Assembly: GCF_017876595.1 (NCBI RefSeq)
Contig: NZ_JAGIOG010000001.1
Coordinates: forward strand, 1,488,001-1,552,000
Direction of reading: 5' to 3'
From: Aeromicrobium fastidiosum
GTDB lineage: Bacteria > Actinomycetota > Actinomycetes > Propionibacteriales > Nocardioidaceae
Length of the DNA stretch: 64,000 bases
Position 1 is the first letter of the stretch, and each line of letters opens with the position of its first letter. Of the stretch, positions 37,072 through 44,893 are shown in pieces. The translations under genes and the position numbers were made by a program. The notes beneath the pieces are model-generated. The model saw only the letters and a program-made list of their open reading frames with translations, ran no database searches and was not told where the DNA came from.

Positions 37072-38086
37072 CGTGCAGGCACCACCCCGCACCGCGCTCA
37101 TCACGGGCGTCTCCGGCCAGGACGGCATGTACCTCGCCCGGCACCTGCTCGCCCAGGGCTGGCAGGTCGTCGGCACGGTGCGCCCCGGCATCTCGTCGCT
37201 GGCCCGCATGGCGCCCTACCTCGCCGGGGTCGAGATCGTCGAGCACGACCTCACGGACGCGTTGGGGTTCGGCGACCTCGTCAGTCGGCACGCGCCGCAG
37301 GCGGTCTACAACCTGGCGGCCTTCAGCGCGGTCGGTCGCAGCTGGGACCAGCCCGAGCTCGCCGCGCGCACCAACCACCTCGCGGTCGTCGAGATGCTGC
37401 AGAGCCTCCTGCGCCACCGCGACAAGAACGCGCAGGACGTCCGGTTCTTCCAGGCGTCCACCGCCGAGGTCTTCGGCAGCGAGGTCGAGGGACCGCTCGA
37501 CGAGGAGTCGTCCCACCGGCCCCGCACCCCCTACGCGATCGCCAAGAGCGCCGCGCACCACCTCGTCATCAGCTACCGCGAGCGCTACGGCCTGCACGCC
37601 AGCAACGGCATCCTGTTCAACCACGAGAGCCCCTTCCGTGGGCAGCAGTTCGTGGCCGGCAAGATCGCCAGGGTCGCGGCGTCCGCGGCGTGCGGCCGTC
37701 ACACGACGGTCGCGCTCGGCGACCTCGACGTCGAGCGCGACTGGGGATCGGCCGCCGACTACGTCGACGCGATGGCGCGCGCGGTCGGCCACGAGGTGCC
37801 CGACGACTACATCATCGGCACGGGGCAGACCCACACACTCCGCGACATGCTCACGGCGGCGTTCGCGGCGGTCGGCCGCGACGACATGGAGGACCACGTC
37901 GAGCTGATGCCGCACCTGTGGAGCGCCACGCAGGCGCAGGCGCTGCTGGCCGATCCGGCCAAGGCGGCACGCCAGCTCGGCTGGTCGGCCTCGACCTCGT
38001 TCGACGAGCTGGTCTCCGGCATGGTCGAGGTCGACGTCAGGCGCATCACGACCGGCGTGGCCGAGTCCGAGGCCTACCTCGGCTGA
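37064..38086 (+). CDS. gmd: GDP-mannose 4,6-dehydratase
   Basis: The 340-residue extended SDR has TGVSGQDGMYLARHL for NADP, the GMD-type ASTAEVFGS with catalytic S/T and E, PYAIAKSAAH (Y-x3-K), and NGILFNHESP followed by GQQFVAGKIAR. It converts GDP-mannose to GDP-4-keto-6-deoxymannose, a precursor of rhamnose, fucose and amino-deoxy sugars. AGGAG lies 7 nt before the ATG. No fucose synthase or rhamnose reductase is seen in the window. Confidence 0.88.
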   Translation: MDDVQAPPRTALITGVSGQDGMYLARHLLAQGWQVVGTVRPGISSLARMAPYLAGVEIVEHDLTDALGFGDLVSRHAPQAVYNLAAFSAVGRSWDQPELAARTNHLAVVEMLQSLLRHRDKNAQDVRFFQASTAEVFGSEVEGPLDEESSHRPRTPYAIAKSAAHHLVISYRERYGLHASNGILFNHESPFRGQQFVAGKIARVAASAACGRHTTVALGDLDVERDWGSAADYVDAMARAVGHEVPDDYIIGTGQTHTLRDMLTAAFAAVGRDDMEDHVELMPHLWSATQAQALLADPAKAARQLGWSASTSFDELVSGMVEVDVRRITTGVAESEAYLG

Positions 38087-38189
38087 CGCGTGACGATTGG
38101 GACGCGCGCGCGTTGTCTCATCGGAGGCTGCCGGTCGATCCCGTCGGGATGAGCGCATCGGGGCCCACGAGCAGGAAGGCTTCCCCACG

Positions 38190-39017
38190 ATGACGCGCAG
38201 CGTGACATTCGCAGCCCGCAGGGTGCAGCAGACGGTCAGCAGCTTCGACAACGGTCCCCGGCTGCTGGTCGACCTCGCCCGACAGGCCGTCACCGGCCGT
38301 CCCGAGGAGATCACGTTCCGCACCCGTGACGGTGCCTCCATCACGATCCCCAACCGCCCGGGTGCCCGGGTGCCGATCTACGAGATCTTCGTCGAGGACG
38401 AGTACCGCATCGACTGGTTCACGTCCGACCTCGGCGAGTCGCCCGTCGCGCTCGACATCGGTGCTCACGTCGGCTGCTTCGCGGTGGCCTTCGCCCGTCG
38501 CCACCCGGGCTCGCGCGTCGATGCCTACGAGGCCTCGCCGTCGACCGCGGCCTACCTGACGCGCAACGTCGACGACAACCACCTCACGGGTCGCGTCAAC
38601 GCCAACCACCTCGCGGTGCAGGCCGTGGCGGGGCAGCTCGAGCTCGCCGACAACGGCGCCGCCAGCGGCCACAACGGCGTCCTGCACCTGTCCGAGGGCG
38701 GCCCGACCGTCACGGTGCAGAGCGTCGCGATGTCCGAGGCCCTGCACGTCAGCGGACGCTCGGCCGACCTGGTCAAGATCGACACCGAGGGCGGCGAGTA
38801 CGACATGGTGCTCGGCTCCGACCCGGCCGACTGGTCGGGCGTGCGCCGCGTCGTGCTGGAGTACCACAACCTGCCGGGTCACTCCTGGGAGCAGCTCGAG
38901 GAGTTCTTCACCCGCGCCGGCCTGTCGCTGATCCGCCGCGACAGGTTCTCGACCGGCCTCGGCATGGCGTGGCTGTCGCGTGACCCGCTGGTCGATCCCT
39001 CGCCCATCACCGACTGA
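38190..39017 (+). CDS. FkbM-family methyltransferase
   Basis: The 275-residue methyltransferase has motif I VALDIGAHVGCFAVAFARR, motif II RVDAYEASPSTAAYL and the FkbM block LVKIDTEGGEYDMVLG. It is more distant from the other two FkbM proteins, with an N-terminal extension of about 90 residues (FRTRDGASITIPNRPG). It lies 103 bp after gmd and 10 bp before the GT61 gene. Probably an O-methyltransferase of the same polysaccharide. Confidence 0.87.
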   Translation: MTRSVTFAARRVQQTVSSFDNGPRLLVDLARQAVTGRPEEITFRTRDGASITIPNRPGARVPIYEIFVEDEYRIDWFTSDLGESPVALDIGAHVGCFAVAFARRHPGSRVDAYEASPSTAAYLTRNVDDNHLTGRVNANHLAVQAVAGQLELADNGAASGHNGVLHLSEGGPTVTVQSVAMSEALHVSGRSADLVKIDTEGGEYDMVLGSDPADWSGVRRVVLEYHNLPGHSWEQLEEFFTRAGLSLIRRDRFSTGLGMAWLSRDPLVDPSPITD

Positions 39018-39027
39018 GTGCTCTGAG

Positions 39028-40242
39028 GTGACCCGACTCCCGCCTCGGCTGCAGCCGTTCTGGCCGCTGGTCAAGCGTGTCCACCGCTTCGTGTCGTTGA
39101 CGGCCGGCATCCTCGGCCGTCGCACGAGGCGGTGGCACGGCGACCGCGCGCTGCCCGCTCGCGGGACGGCCTCGATCGACGAGACCCGTGACCGCGAGCC
39201 CCAGCACGTGGCGATCCACCGGGCAATTGAGGGCGAGCTGATCCGTCGTGCGCCCGCACAGGGCTCGCCGGCCGGGCACTGGGTCTTCGACCAGCACCGC
39301 CAGGTCGACATCCCTGCTGCGTCGTGCCTCGACATCGAGCGCGGCACCGTGGTCGGCGACTTCGGCGCCGTCATCACGCCGGGCGGCACGCTCGACGGCG
39401 AGACGAGCGACTACTTCGGCATCGCGGGCTGGCGTGAGCACCCGCTGTTCCTGCGTCCGCGGCTGCCTGTCGTCCAGGAGGTCGACGGGACGGTCGCGGT
39501 GCTCGCGACGCGCGGCGGCAACAACAACTACTACCACTTCCTGCTCGACGTCCTGCCGCGGTTCGGCGTCCTCGAGCGGACGCTGCCGGGCGTCGACGTC
39601 GACGCGATCTTCGTGCCGAACGGGTCCGGGTGGCAGCGGACGTTCCTCGACCTCGCTGGCCTCGGTGACGTGCCGGTGCTGTCGTCGGGCCCCGACCGGG
39701 CCGTGCGGGCGCGACGCCTGCTGGTGCCGTCGGTGGCCAACCGCCGGGAGGCCGCCCCGTCGTCGTCCGTGACGTGGCTGCGCGAGCACCTCCCGCCACA
39801 GGGGACGGACGACACCCCGAGGCGCATCTTCGTGACCCGCGGCCAGGTGCCCAACTCGCGGCGCGTCGTCCACGAGGACGCCGTCATGGAGCAGCTCGCC
39901 CAGCGGGGGTTCGTGAGCATCGACCCGGCCAAGCTCACACCGCAGGGGCAGATCGACCTGTTCGCGGGTGCCGAGGTCGTCGTGGCCGCACACGGTGCCG
40001 CCCTCACCAACCTGCTGTTCCTGAGCCCCGGTGCCCGGGTGCTCGAGATGTTCGCGCCGAACTACGTCAACAGCTGCTACTGGGCCATCACGCAGGGTAT
40101 CGCCGACGTCCGGTACCGCTACCTCGTCGGCGACGGCTGGGAGCAGCACGGGCCGGGCGACCCCATGAACAAGATCCTGGCCGACATCGAGATCCCTGCC
40201 GCGACGATCGTGGCGGCGGTCGACGAGCTGCTGGCCGACTGA
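39028..40242 (+). CDS. Glycosyltransferase family 61 (DUF563)
   Basis: The 404-residue protein has the GT61 core: TRGGNNNYYHFLLDVLPRFG, RRIFVTRGQVPNSRRVVHE and FAGAEVVVAAHGAALTNLLF. In other organisms the family includes plant xylosyl- and arabinosyltransferases and bacterial capsule or LPS transferases. It closes the plus-strand part of the polysaccharide region. The GTG start at 39028 has only a weak TGAG site, and its 3' end abuts a convergent methyltransferase. Confidence 0.87.
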   Translation: MTRLPPRLQPFWPLVKRVHRFVSLTAGILGRRTRRWHGDRALPARGTASIDETRDREPQHVAIHRAIEGELIRRAPAQGSPAGHWVFDQHRQVDIPAASCLDIERGTVVGDFGAVITPGGTLDGETSDYFGIAGWREHPLFLRPRLPVVQEVDGTVAVLATRGGNNNYYHFLLDVLPRFGVLERTLPGVDVDAIFVPNGSGWQRTFLDLAGLGDVPVLSSGPDRAVRARRLLVPSVANRREAAPSSSVTWLREHLPPQGTDDTPRRIFVTRGQVPNSRRVVHEDAVMEQLAQRGFVSIDPAKLTPQGQIDLFAGAEVVVAAHGAALTNLLFLSPGARVLEMFAPNYVNSCYWAITQGIADVRYRYLVGDGWEQHGPGDPMNKILADIEIPAATIVAAVDELLAD

Positions 40243-40243
40243 C

Positions 40244-40924
40244 TCAGCGGAAGTCGAGCAGCATCGTGTCGGGGGGCTCGGACTCGTGCGTCATGGCGTC
40301 CTTGTCGACGCGGGCGCGGACGCACGTCGTCTCGTGCCGCAGCCGCAGGAAGCCCGTCTGCCCGCCGTAGCTCAGGAAGAGGTCGCGCACCTGCGCCAGG
40401 GCCGACTCGCCGACCGAGGGGTGCTTGGTGGCTTCCGCGAACCGCAGGAGCCCCGGCAGGTCGAGCTTCTCCCAGCTGCCGACCTCCTGCGTCTCGGGCT
40501 CGTGGAACAGTCCTGATGCGCTGAACGTGTCGGCCGGCGTCGCGGCGTTGTCGCGCGCGCCGGTGATCTCGCGCAGCTTGCGCATCCACGGGATCGAGTC
40601 GTCGTGCTGGCGCGAGACGGTCGACAGCAGGCCATCGGGACGCAGCACGCGCGCGTACTCGGCGAGGGCCGTGGGTGCCTCGCGCAGCTCGGGGACGATC
40701 ACGACGTCGAAGGCGTCGCCCAGGAACGGGAGCCGCTCGCCGGCGCTCCGGACGTACTGGATGTCGGGGTGGCGGCTCGCGGTGACGTCGTCGCCGGCCA
40801 CGACGACCTCGTGACCCTGCTCGACGAGCTGGTAGGCGAGCGATCCGTCACCGAGGTGCAGGACGCTCGACAGGCGGTCACCGACGAGCCACTTGGCGGT
40901 GCGGTCCTCCGGCGATTCGGTCAC
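40244..40924 (-). CDS. SAM-dependent methyltransferase
   Basis: The 226-residue protein has a compact methyltransferase-11 core: SVLHLGDGSLAYQLVEQGHE (motif I), GDAFDVVIVPELREAP and YARVLRPDGLLSTVS. It marks the right edge of the polysaccharide region and is divergent from a conserved-block gene at 40973. The substrate is unknown. GTG start at 40924. Confidence 0.72.
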   Translation of the reverse strand: MTESPEDRTAKWLVGDRLSSVLHLGDGSLAYQLVEQGHEVVVAGDDVTASRHPDIQYVRSAGERLPFLGDAFDVVIVPELREAPTALAEYARVLRPDGLLSTVSRQHDDSIPWMRKLREITGARDNAATPADTFSASGLFHEPETQEVGSWEKLDLPGLLRFAEATKHPSVGESALAQVRDLFLSYGGQTGFLRLRHETTCVRARVDKDAMTHESEPPDTMLLDFR

Positions 40925-40972
40925 GTCCCGAGGCTACTCGTTCGTCCCGCAGGCGGCCGGTACGCTTCGGTC

Positions 40973-41689
40973 GTGTCCGATCCCTTCATCTCGGCGGCCC
41001 TGCTCGAGGGCATCCCGTCCACCTACGCGGGCACCCGTGACGGCATCGACTCGATCCTGCGCGATCGTGGCCTGCGCCGCAGCACGCCCGAGGACACCGC
41101 CCGCTCGCTCCTGCTGGGAGCCGCCGCCACGGCGTCGCTCGAAGGCAGCGCCTACGACGCCGACACGCTCGCATCAGGCGGGGGAGACGCCCTGGCGCGC
41201 GGTGCGGTGCGCCTGTCCACCGAGCTGCTCGGGCTGCTCCCGACGTGGAACCGCTCGCCGGTCCAGGCACTGGCCCGCATCCACGCGCTGGCTGCGGCTG
41301 GTTCGGCCGACGACGCCGACCTCGGACGTCCGGTCAACCCCGAGGGCGTCGCCCGCCTGACCGAGCTCGCTTGGATGCTCGGCCAGCCCACCGAGGCACC
41401 CGGCCTGGTCGTCGCCGCGCTCGTCAACGCCGAGATCACCGCCGCCGGTGCCTTCGCCTCGCACAACGCTGTCGTGGGCCGAGCCGCCGAGCGCCTCGTT
41501 CTGCTGGCCAAGGGCGTCGACCCGGCCTCGGTGCTCGTGCCTGAGGCTGGGCACGCCGCCGAGCCCGACGGCTACCGATCGGCGCTCGCGGCCTACGCCG
41601 GTGGCCAGCCGACGGGCGTCCACCAGTGGCTGATGTACGCCTCGCAGGCGTTCACGCGTGCCGCCGAGGCATCCCCGCTCGCGCGCTGA
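40973..41689 (+). CDS. Degenerate Fic-fold protein (Rv3662c-like)
   Basis: The 238-residue alpha-helical protein occupies the place of M. tuberculosis Rv3662c. The segment ALVNAEITAAGAFASHNAVV followed by GRAAERLVLL aligns by eye with the Fic helix-loop (AL-HAEL-IHPFADGNGRVGRAL). The catalytic histidine and GNGR are replaced while F, N and the final GRA remain. Upstream TASLEG matches the (S/T)xxxEG inhibitory pattern. So it looks like a Fic pseudoenzyme; that reading is mine and unverified. GTG start, stop followed by an inverted-repeat element. Confidence 0.7.
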   Translation: MSDPFISAALLEGIPSTYAGTRDGIDSILRDRGLRRSTPEDTARSLLLGAAATASLEGSAYDADTLASGGGDALARGAVRLSTELLGLLPTWNRSPVQALARIHALAAAGSADDADLGRPVNPEGVARLTELAWMLGQPTEAPGLVVAALVNAEITAAGAFASHNAVVGRAAERLVLLAKGVDPASVLVPEAGHAAEPDGYRSALAAYAGGQPTGVHQWLMYASQAFTRAAEASPLAR

Positions 41690-41700
41690 GGCCGTCCCGC

Positions 41701-41757
41701 TGGGCCTGACGTTTTTCCCAACACGCCGAGGGCGTGTCTGCAGAAACGTCAGGCCCA
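41701..41757. repeat. Nested inverted repeat 3' of the Fic-fold gene
   Basis: A perfect 14-bp outer stem, TGGGCCTGACGTTT (41701-41714) with its complement (41744-41757), encloses a 7-bp inner stem (41721-41727 with 41731-41737). It lies 12 bp after the stop codon, in the only gene-free stretch over 300 bp (41690-42072). Confidence 0.75.
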
Positions 41758-41783
41758 CGGTTGTTCGGGGTGGGGCACAGGAC

Positions 41784-41816
41784 GACGGCGCCGGTCCTCG
41801 AGGGACCGGCGCCGTC
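41784..41816. terminator. Strong GC hairpin
   Basis: A 14-bp perfect stem pairs 41784-41797 with 41803-41816, with a 5-nt loop. It follows the nested repeat and probably ends the transcript from 40973. No U-tract. Confidence 0.65.
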
Positions 41817-41917
41817 CGGAGCGACACGGCTGGCTACCAAGCGTGCTGGATCTGAGTCGTCATGGCTCCGGTGGTCCTGAGTGGGTCGGAGTCCGGCGAG
41901 CGACTGTCCCAGAGACG

Positions 41918-41996
41918 GGTGATCGCCGCGTGGGTACCGGTGTGTCGTTCCGCTGTGGTGTTGTTGAGTCATGTGTACGCCTCTGCGGCGATCACC
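41918..41996. repeat. 12-bp inverted repeat with a 55-nt spacer, upstream of the SGNH lipoprotein
   Basis: GGTGATCGCCGC at 41918-41929 is exactly complementary to 41985-41996. The spacer is relatively T-rich. It could fold into a leader RNA structure or be a paired protein-binding site; no known riboswitch consensus was recognised. No gene is supported in 41690-42072. Confidence 0.5.
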
Positions 41997-42060
41997 GAAA
42001 CCCCTACTCGCGCGTAACGTTGTGCGCTTCGGTTCACAAGCGTCCGCAGCAGCGGTTGTC

Positions 42061-42066
42061 TACGAT
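42061..42066 (+). promoter_or_regulatory. Possible -10 hexamer for the SGNH lipoprotein
   Basis: TACGAT fits the actinobacterial TAnnnT -10 pattern and ends 6 nt before the ATG at 42073, which would give a leaderless transcript. No ribosome site is present and no convincing -35 was found. Confidence 0.35.
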
Positions 42067-42072
42067 TCACCC

Positions 42073-42936
42073 ATGCCCCGTCGTCGTCTGGTCGCGGTGA
42101 TCGCGCTCGCGGCCTGCACATGTCTCGCAGCATGCTCGTCCGACACGGGCGGCAAGGGCCCGTCCGGCTCGGCCGGATACGTCGCGGTCGGCGACTCGTT
42201 CGTGTCGGGCCCCTCGCTCGGTGCCCCCGACACCGACGTGCCGGGCTGCTTGCGGTCGACGGCAAACTACGCGCACCAGCTCGCCGCCACGATGCCCGAG
42301 CTGGGCTTCCGCGACGTCAGCTGCGGCGGCGAGGACACCACGATGCTTCGCGACGGGCGCACCCTCGACGACGGCACCGTCCTGGAGCCGCAGCTGTCGT
42401 CGATCGGTCGCGACACGACGCTCGTGACGGTCGGCATCGGGGCCAACGACGCCTCCGCCACGGCCGGCCTCTACCAGTACTGCCTGCTGCCGGCCACCGC
42501 CGACGACGCGCAGTGCGACACGTTCAGCGGCACGTACATGCCAACGGTGTATCCCAAGACGTCCAAGGCCGTCATCTCGGTGCTCGACGAGATCGCGGAC
42601 CGTGCGCCGAAGGCTCAGGTCGTCCTGGTGGGCTACCAGCGCATCGCCTCCGACACCGGAACGGGGTGCGCCGCGCTGCCCCTGACGGACGCCCGTCGCA
42701 AGGCGGTTGCCGGCTACGAGCGGAACATGAACCAGGCGCTCTCCAGGGCAGCCGAGAAGGCCGACGTGCCGTTCGTCGACATGTACGAGGCCTCGGAGGG
42801 GCACGACGTCTGCTCGGGGGAGCCGTGGGTCAACGGCCTCGAGAACTCACCGACGGGTGACGGTGCCTTCTTGCACCCGACCGCCGCGGGCATGGCCGCG
42901 GTGACGGCGAGGCTCGAGAAGGTCGTCCAGCGCTGA
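42073..42936 (+). CDS. Secreted SGNH/GDSL-family lipoprotein hydrolase
   Basis: The 287-residue product has a lipoprotein signal (hydrophobic 6-20, lipobox LAAC with C21). It is a GDSL lipase/esterase: block I YVAVGDSFVSGP, block III VGIGANDASA and block V FLHPTAAGMAAV, giving the Ser, Asn and His of the family. Six further cysteines after the lipidated one may form disulfides outside the cell. It is anchored on the outer face of the membrane; substrate is probably an ester of a lipid or glycan. Confidence 0.88.
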   Translation: MPRRRLVAVIALAACTCLAACSSDTGGKGPSGSAGYVAVGDSFVSGPSLGAPDTDVPGCLRSTANYAHQLAATMPELGFRDVSCGGEDTTMLRDGRTLDDGTVLEPQLSSIGRDTTLVTVGIGANDASATAGLYQYCLLPATADDAQCDTFSGTYMPTVYPKTSKAVISVLDEIADRAPKAQVVLVGYQRIASDTGTGCAALPLTDARRKAVAGYERNMNQALSRAAEKADVPFVDMYEASEGHDVCSGEPWVNGLENSPTGDGAFLHPTAAGMAAVTARLEKVVQR

Positions 42937-42942
42937 GGCTGC

Positions 42943-43743
42943 TCAGGCGGAGCGGCTGCGGCGGTGCGACACGACCGCGACGGCCACGGCGCTGACGGCA
43001 CCGGCCACGACCGCGGTGGCCGCGGCCTTGCCGACCCGTGTGTCGAGGCCGAGGCGGCGACGCAGCGCGACGGGACGGGCGAAGACCAGCACGGGCCAGT
43101 CCTTCTCGCCGGCGACCTTGCGCAGCGCCTTGTCGGGGTTGACCGCGAACGGATGACCGACCGCCTCGAGCATCGGGATGTCGGTCTCGGAGTCGGAGTA
43201 GGCGTACGACCGGCTCAGGTCGTAGCCGCGCTCGTCGGCCAGCCGCTGCATCGCGGTCGCCTTGTGCGGGCCGTAGGCGTAGAAGTCGACCTCGCCGGTG
43301 TAGCGCCCGTCCTCGGCGACCAGCGTCGTGGCGATGACGTGGTCGACGCCCAGCATCGCGCCGATCGGCTCCACGACCTCGATGCCCGACGCCGACACGA
43401 TGATGACGTCGCGGCCGGCGGCCTGGTGCTGCTCGATCAGCGTCACGGCCTCCTCGAACACGATGGGGTCGATGATCGTGTGGAGCGTCTCGGCGACGGC
43501 CTGGCGCACGACCTCGACGTCCCAGCCCTTGACCATCTGGGTCAGGTACGCACGCATCTTCTCGAGCTGGTCGTGGTCGGCGCCGCTGATCGAGAACATG
43601 AAGTTGGCGTAGGCGCTGCGTAGCACGGCCCGCCGGTTGAGCAGACCTCCGTCGTAGAAGGGCTTGCCGAAGGCGAGCGTGCTCGACTTGGCGATGATCG
43701 TCTTGTCCAGGTCGAAGAAGGCTGCGGTTCGCGCGGGGCTCAC
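42943..43743 (-). CDS. HAD-IB family phosphatase (SerB-like) with C-terminal membrane helix
   Basis: The 266-residue protein has HAD motif I FFDLDKTII, motif II IIVSASG, a lysine in YGPHKATAM and motif IV AYSDSETDIPMLE. That is the HAD-IB layout of phosphoserine phosphatase relatives. A helix near 240-258 (AAATAVVAGAVSAVAVAVV) suggests a membrane anchor. It is the equivalent of Rv3661 and is divergent from the ssd-like gene, as in mycobacteria. GTG start at 43743. Confidence 0.87.
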   Translation of the reverse strand: MSPARTAAFFDLDKTIIAKSSTLAFGKPFYDGGLLNRRAVLRSAYANFMFSISGADHDQLEKMRAYLTQMVKGWDVEVVRQAVAETLHTIIDPIVFEEAVTLIEQHQAAGRDVIIVSASGIEVVEPIGAMLGVDHVIATTLVAEDGRYTGEVDFYAYGPHKATAMQRLADERGYDLSRSYAYSDSETDIPMLEAVGHPFAVNPDKALRKVAGEKDWPVLVFARPVALRRRLGLDTRVGKAAATAVVAGAVSAVAVAVVSHRRSRSA

Positions 43744-43849
43744 CCCATCAGGATAGGCCGGTCCACAGGTCGATGCGCCAGGCTCGGCCGTCCACAGGTG
43801 CCTCGATCGACCTTTCGGCCCGTGCCTGGTGGCCGGAATCGTCGTGGGC

Positions 43850-44893
43850 ATGACCCATGCCGCGGCCCCGCTGATCGCCACGACCGACCCCCGCCTGATC
43901 GACGAGGGCCTGCGGTGGTGCGCTGCCGTGGGTGCCTCACCGACTCGTGCCGACGACGTCGCAGCGGTGCGGCGGTCGTGGCGCGGGGCCTCGGCGGTGT
44001 TGGTCGGTGACGACCTGCTCGACGACCTCGCGCGGTCGTCGCTGCCGCGCCGCGAGCACGTCGTCGTGGTCGCCCGCGACCTGTCGCCGAACCGCTGGTC
44101 GGCCGCGGTCGCCCTCGGTGCGGTCGCGGTCTGCGGCCCCGACGACGAGGACCGCGTCGTCGAGCTGCTGTCGGCGGCGCTCGATGGATCCGGCGAGGCG
44201 TGCGTCGTCGCGGTGGTCGGCGGTGTCGGCGGGGCCGGGGCGTCGACGCTCACCGCTGCGCTCGGCATCGCCGCCTCTCGCCGCCGGTTGCGTCCACTGG
44301 TCGTCGACGCCGATCCGCTCGGCGGTGGCCTCGACCTCGTGCTGGGGGCCGAGACCGCGGACGGGGTGCGGTGGGACGACTTCGGCACGACGCGGGGCCG
44401 CCTCGACGCGTCGTCGCTGGCTGACGTGCTGCCGGCCCGCGACGGTGTCGCGCAGCTCGTCTGGGCCCGCGGCTCGCTCCGGCAGGTGCCCGATGCGTGG
44501 CCGGAGGTCGTGTCGGCTGCGGTGCGCGGCTTCGACCTGGTGGCGGTCGACGTGCCCCGCCACCTGGGCGTCACGGGTGCCGAGCTCGTCGGACGCTCGG
44601 TGCTCACGCTGGTCGTGGTGCCTGAGGAGATCGCCGCGGTGGCGGCCGCTCGTCGGGTCGTCGACGAGGTGCGTCTGCGGGCACCCACGGTGGGCCTCGT
44701 GACGGTCCGGCGGCCGCATGGCCTCGGCGCAGCCGCGGTCGAGGAGGCGCTCGACCTGCCGTCGGTGGCCCGGCTGCGTCCCGACCGTCGCCTCCGCGCG
44801 GCCGTCGACCAGGGACAGGGCCCGGGGCGCTGCCGCTCGCTGGGTCGTGCCGCGGCGGCGGTGCTCGACGCCGTGGGGCTCGACCGGTCATGA
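43850..44893 (+). CDS. Ssd/TadZ-like MinD-family ATPase
   Basis: The 347-residue protein has an atypical receiver-like N-terminus and a MinD/CpaE-type domain with VVGGVGGAGASTLTAALG. The signature lysine of the deviant Walker A is missing, as in actinobacterial Ssd proteins. VVDADPLGGGLDLVLG follows. Rv3660c (septum site determining protein) is the mycobacterial counterpart. Coupled to tadA by an ATGA overlap, it more likely positions the Tad secretion apparatus; a division role is also reported in the family. The start at 43850 is chosen over an upstream GTG at 43829. Confidence 0.83.
   Translation: MTHAAAPLIATTDPRLIDEGLRWCAAVGASPTRADDVAAVRRSWRGASAVLVGDDLLDDLARSSLPRREHVVVVARDLSPNRWSAAVALGAVAVCGPDDEDRVVELLSAALDGSGEACVVAVVGGVGGAGASTLTAALGIAASRRRLRPLVVDADPLGGGLDLVLGAETADGVRWDDFGTTRGRLDASSLADVLPARDGVAQLVWARGSLRQVPDAWPEVVSAAVRGFDLVAVDVPRHLGVTGAELVGRSVLTLVVVPEEIAAVAAARRVVDEVRLRAPTVGLVTVRRPHGLGAAAVEEALDLPSVARLRPDRRLRAAVDQGQGPGRCRSLGRAAAAVLDAVGLDRS

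Noticed and set aside
41690..42072. Riboswitch (including a cyclic-di-AMP type) upstream of the SGNH lipoprotein
   Set aside because: Inverted repeats exist but no conserved core of a known riboswitch could be matched.
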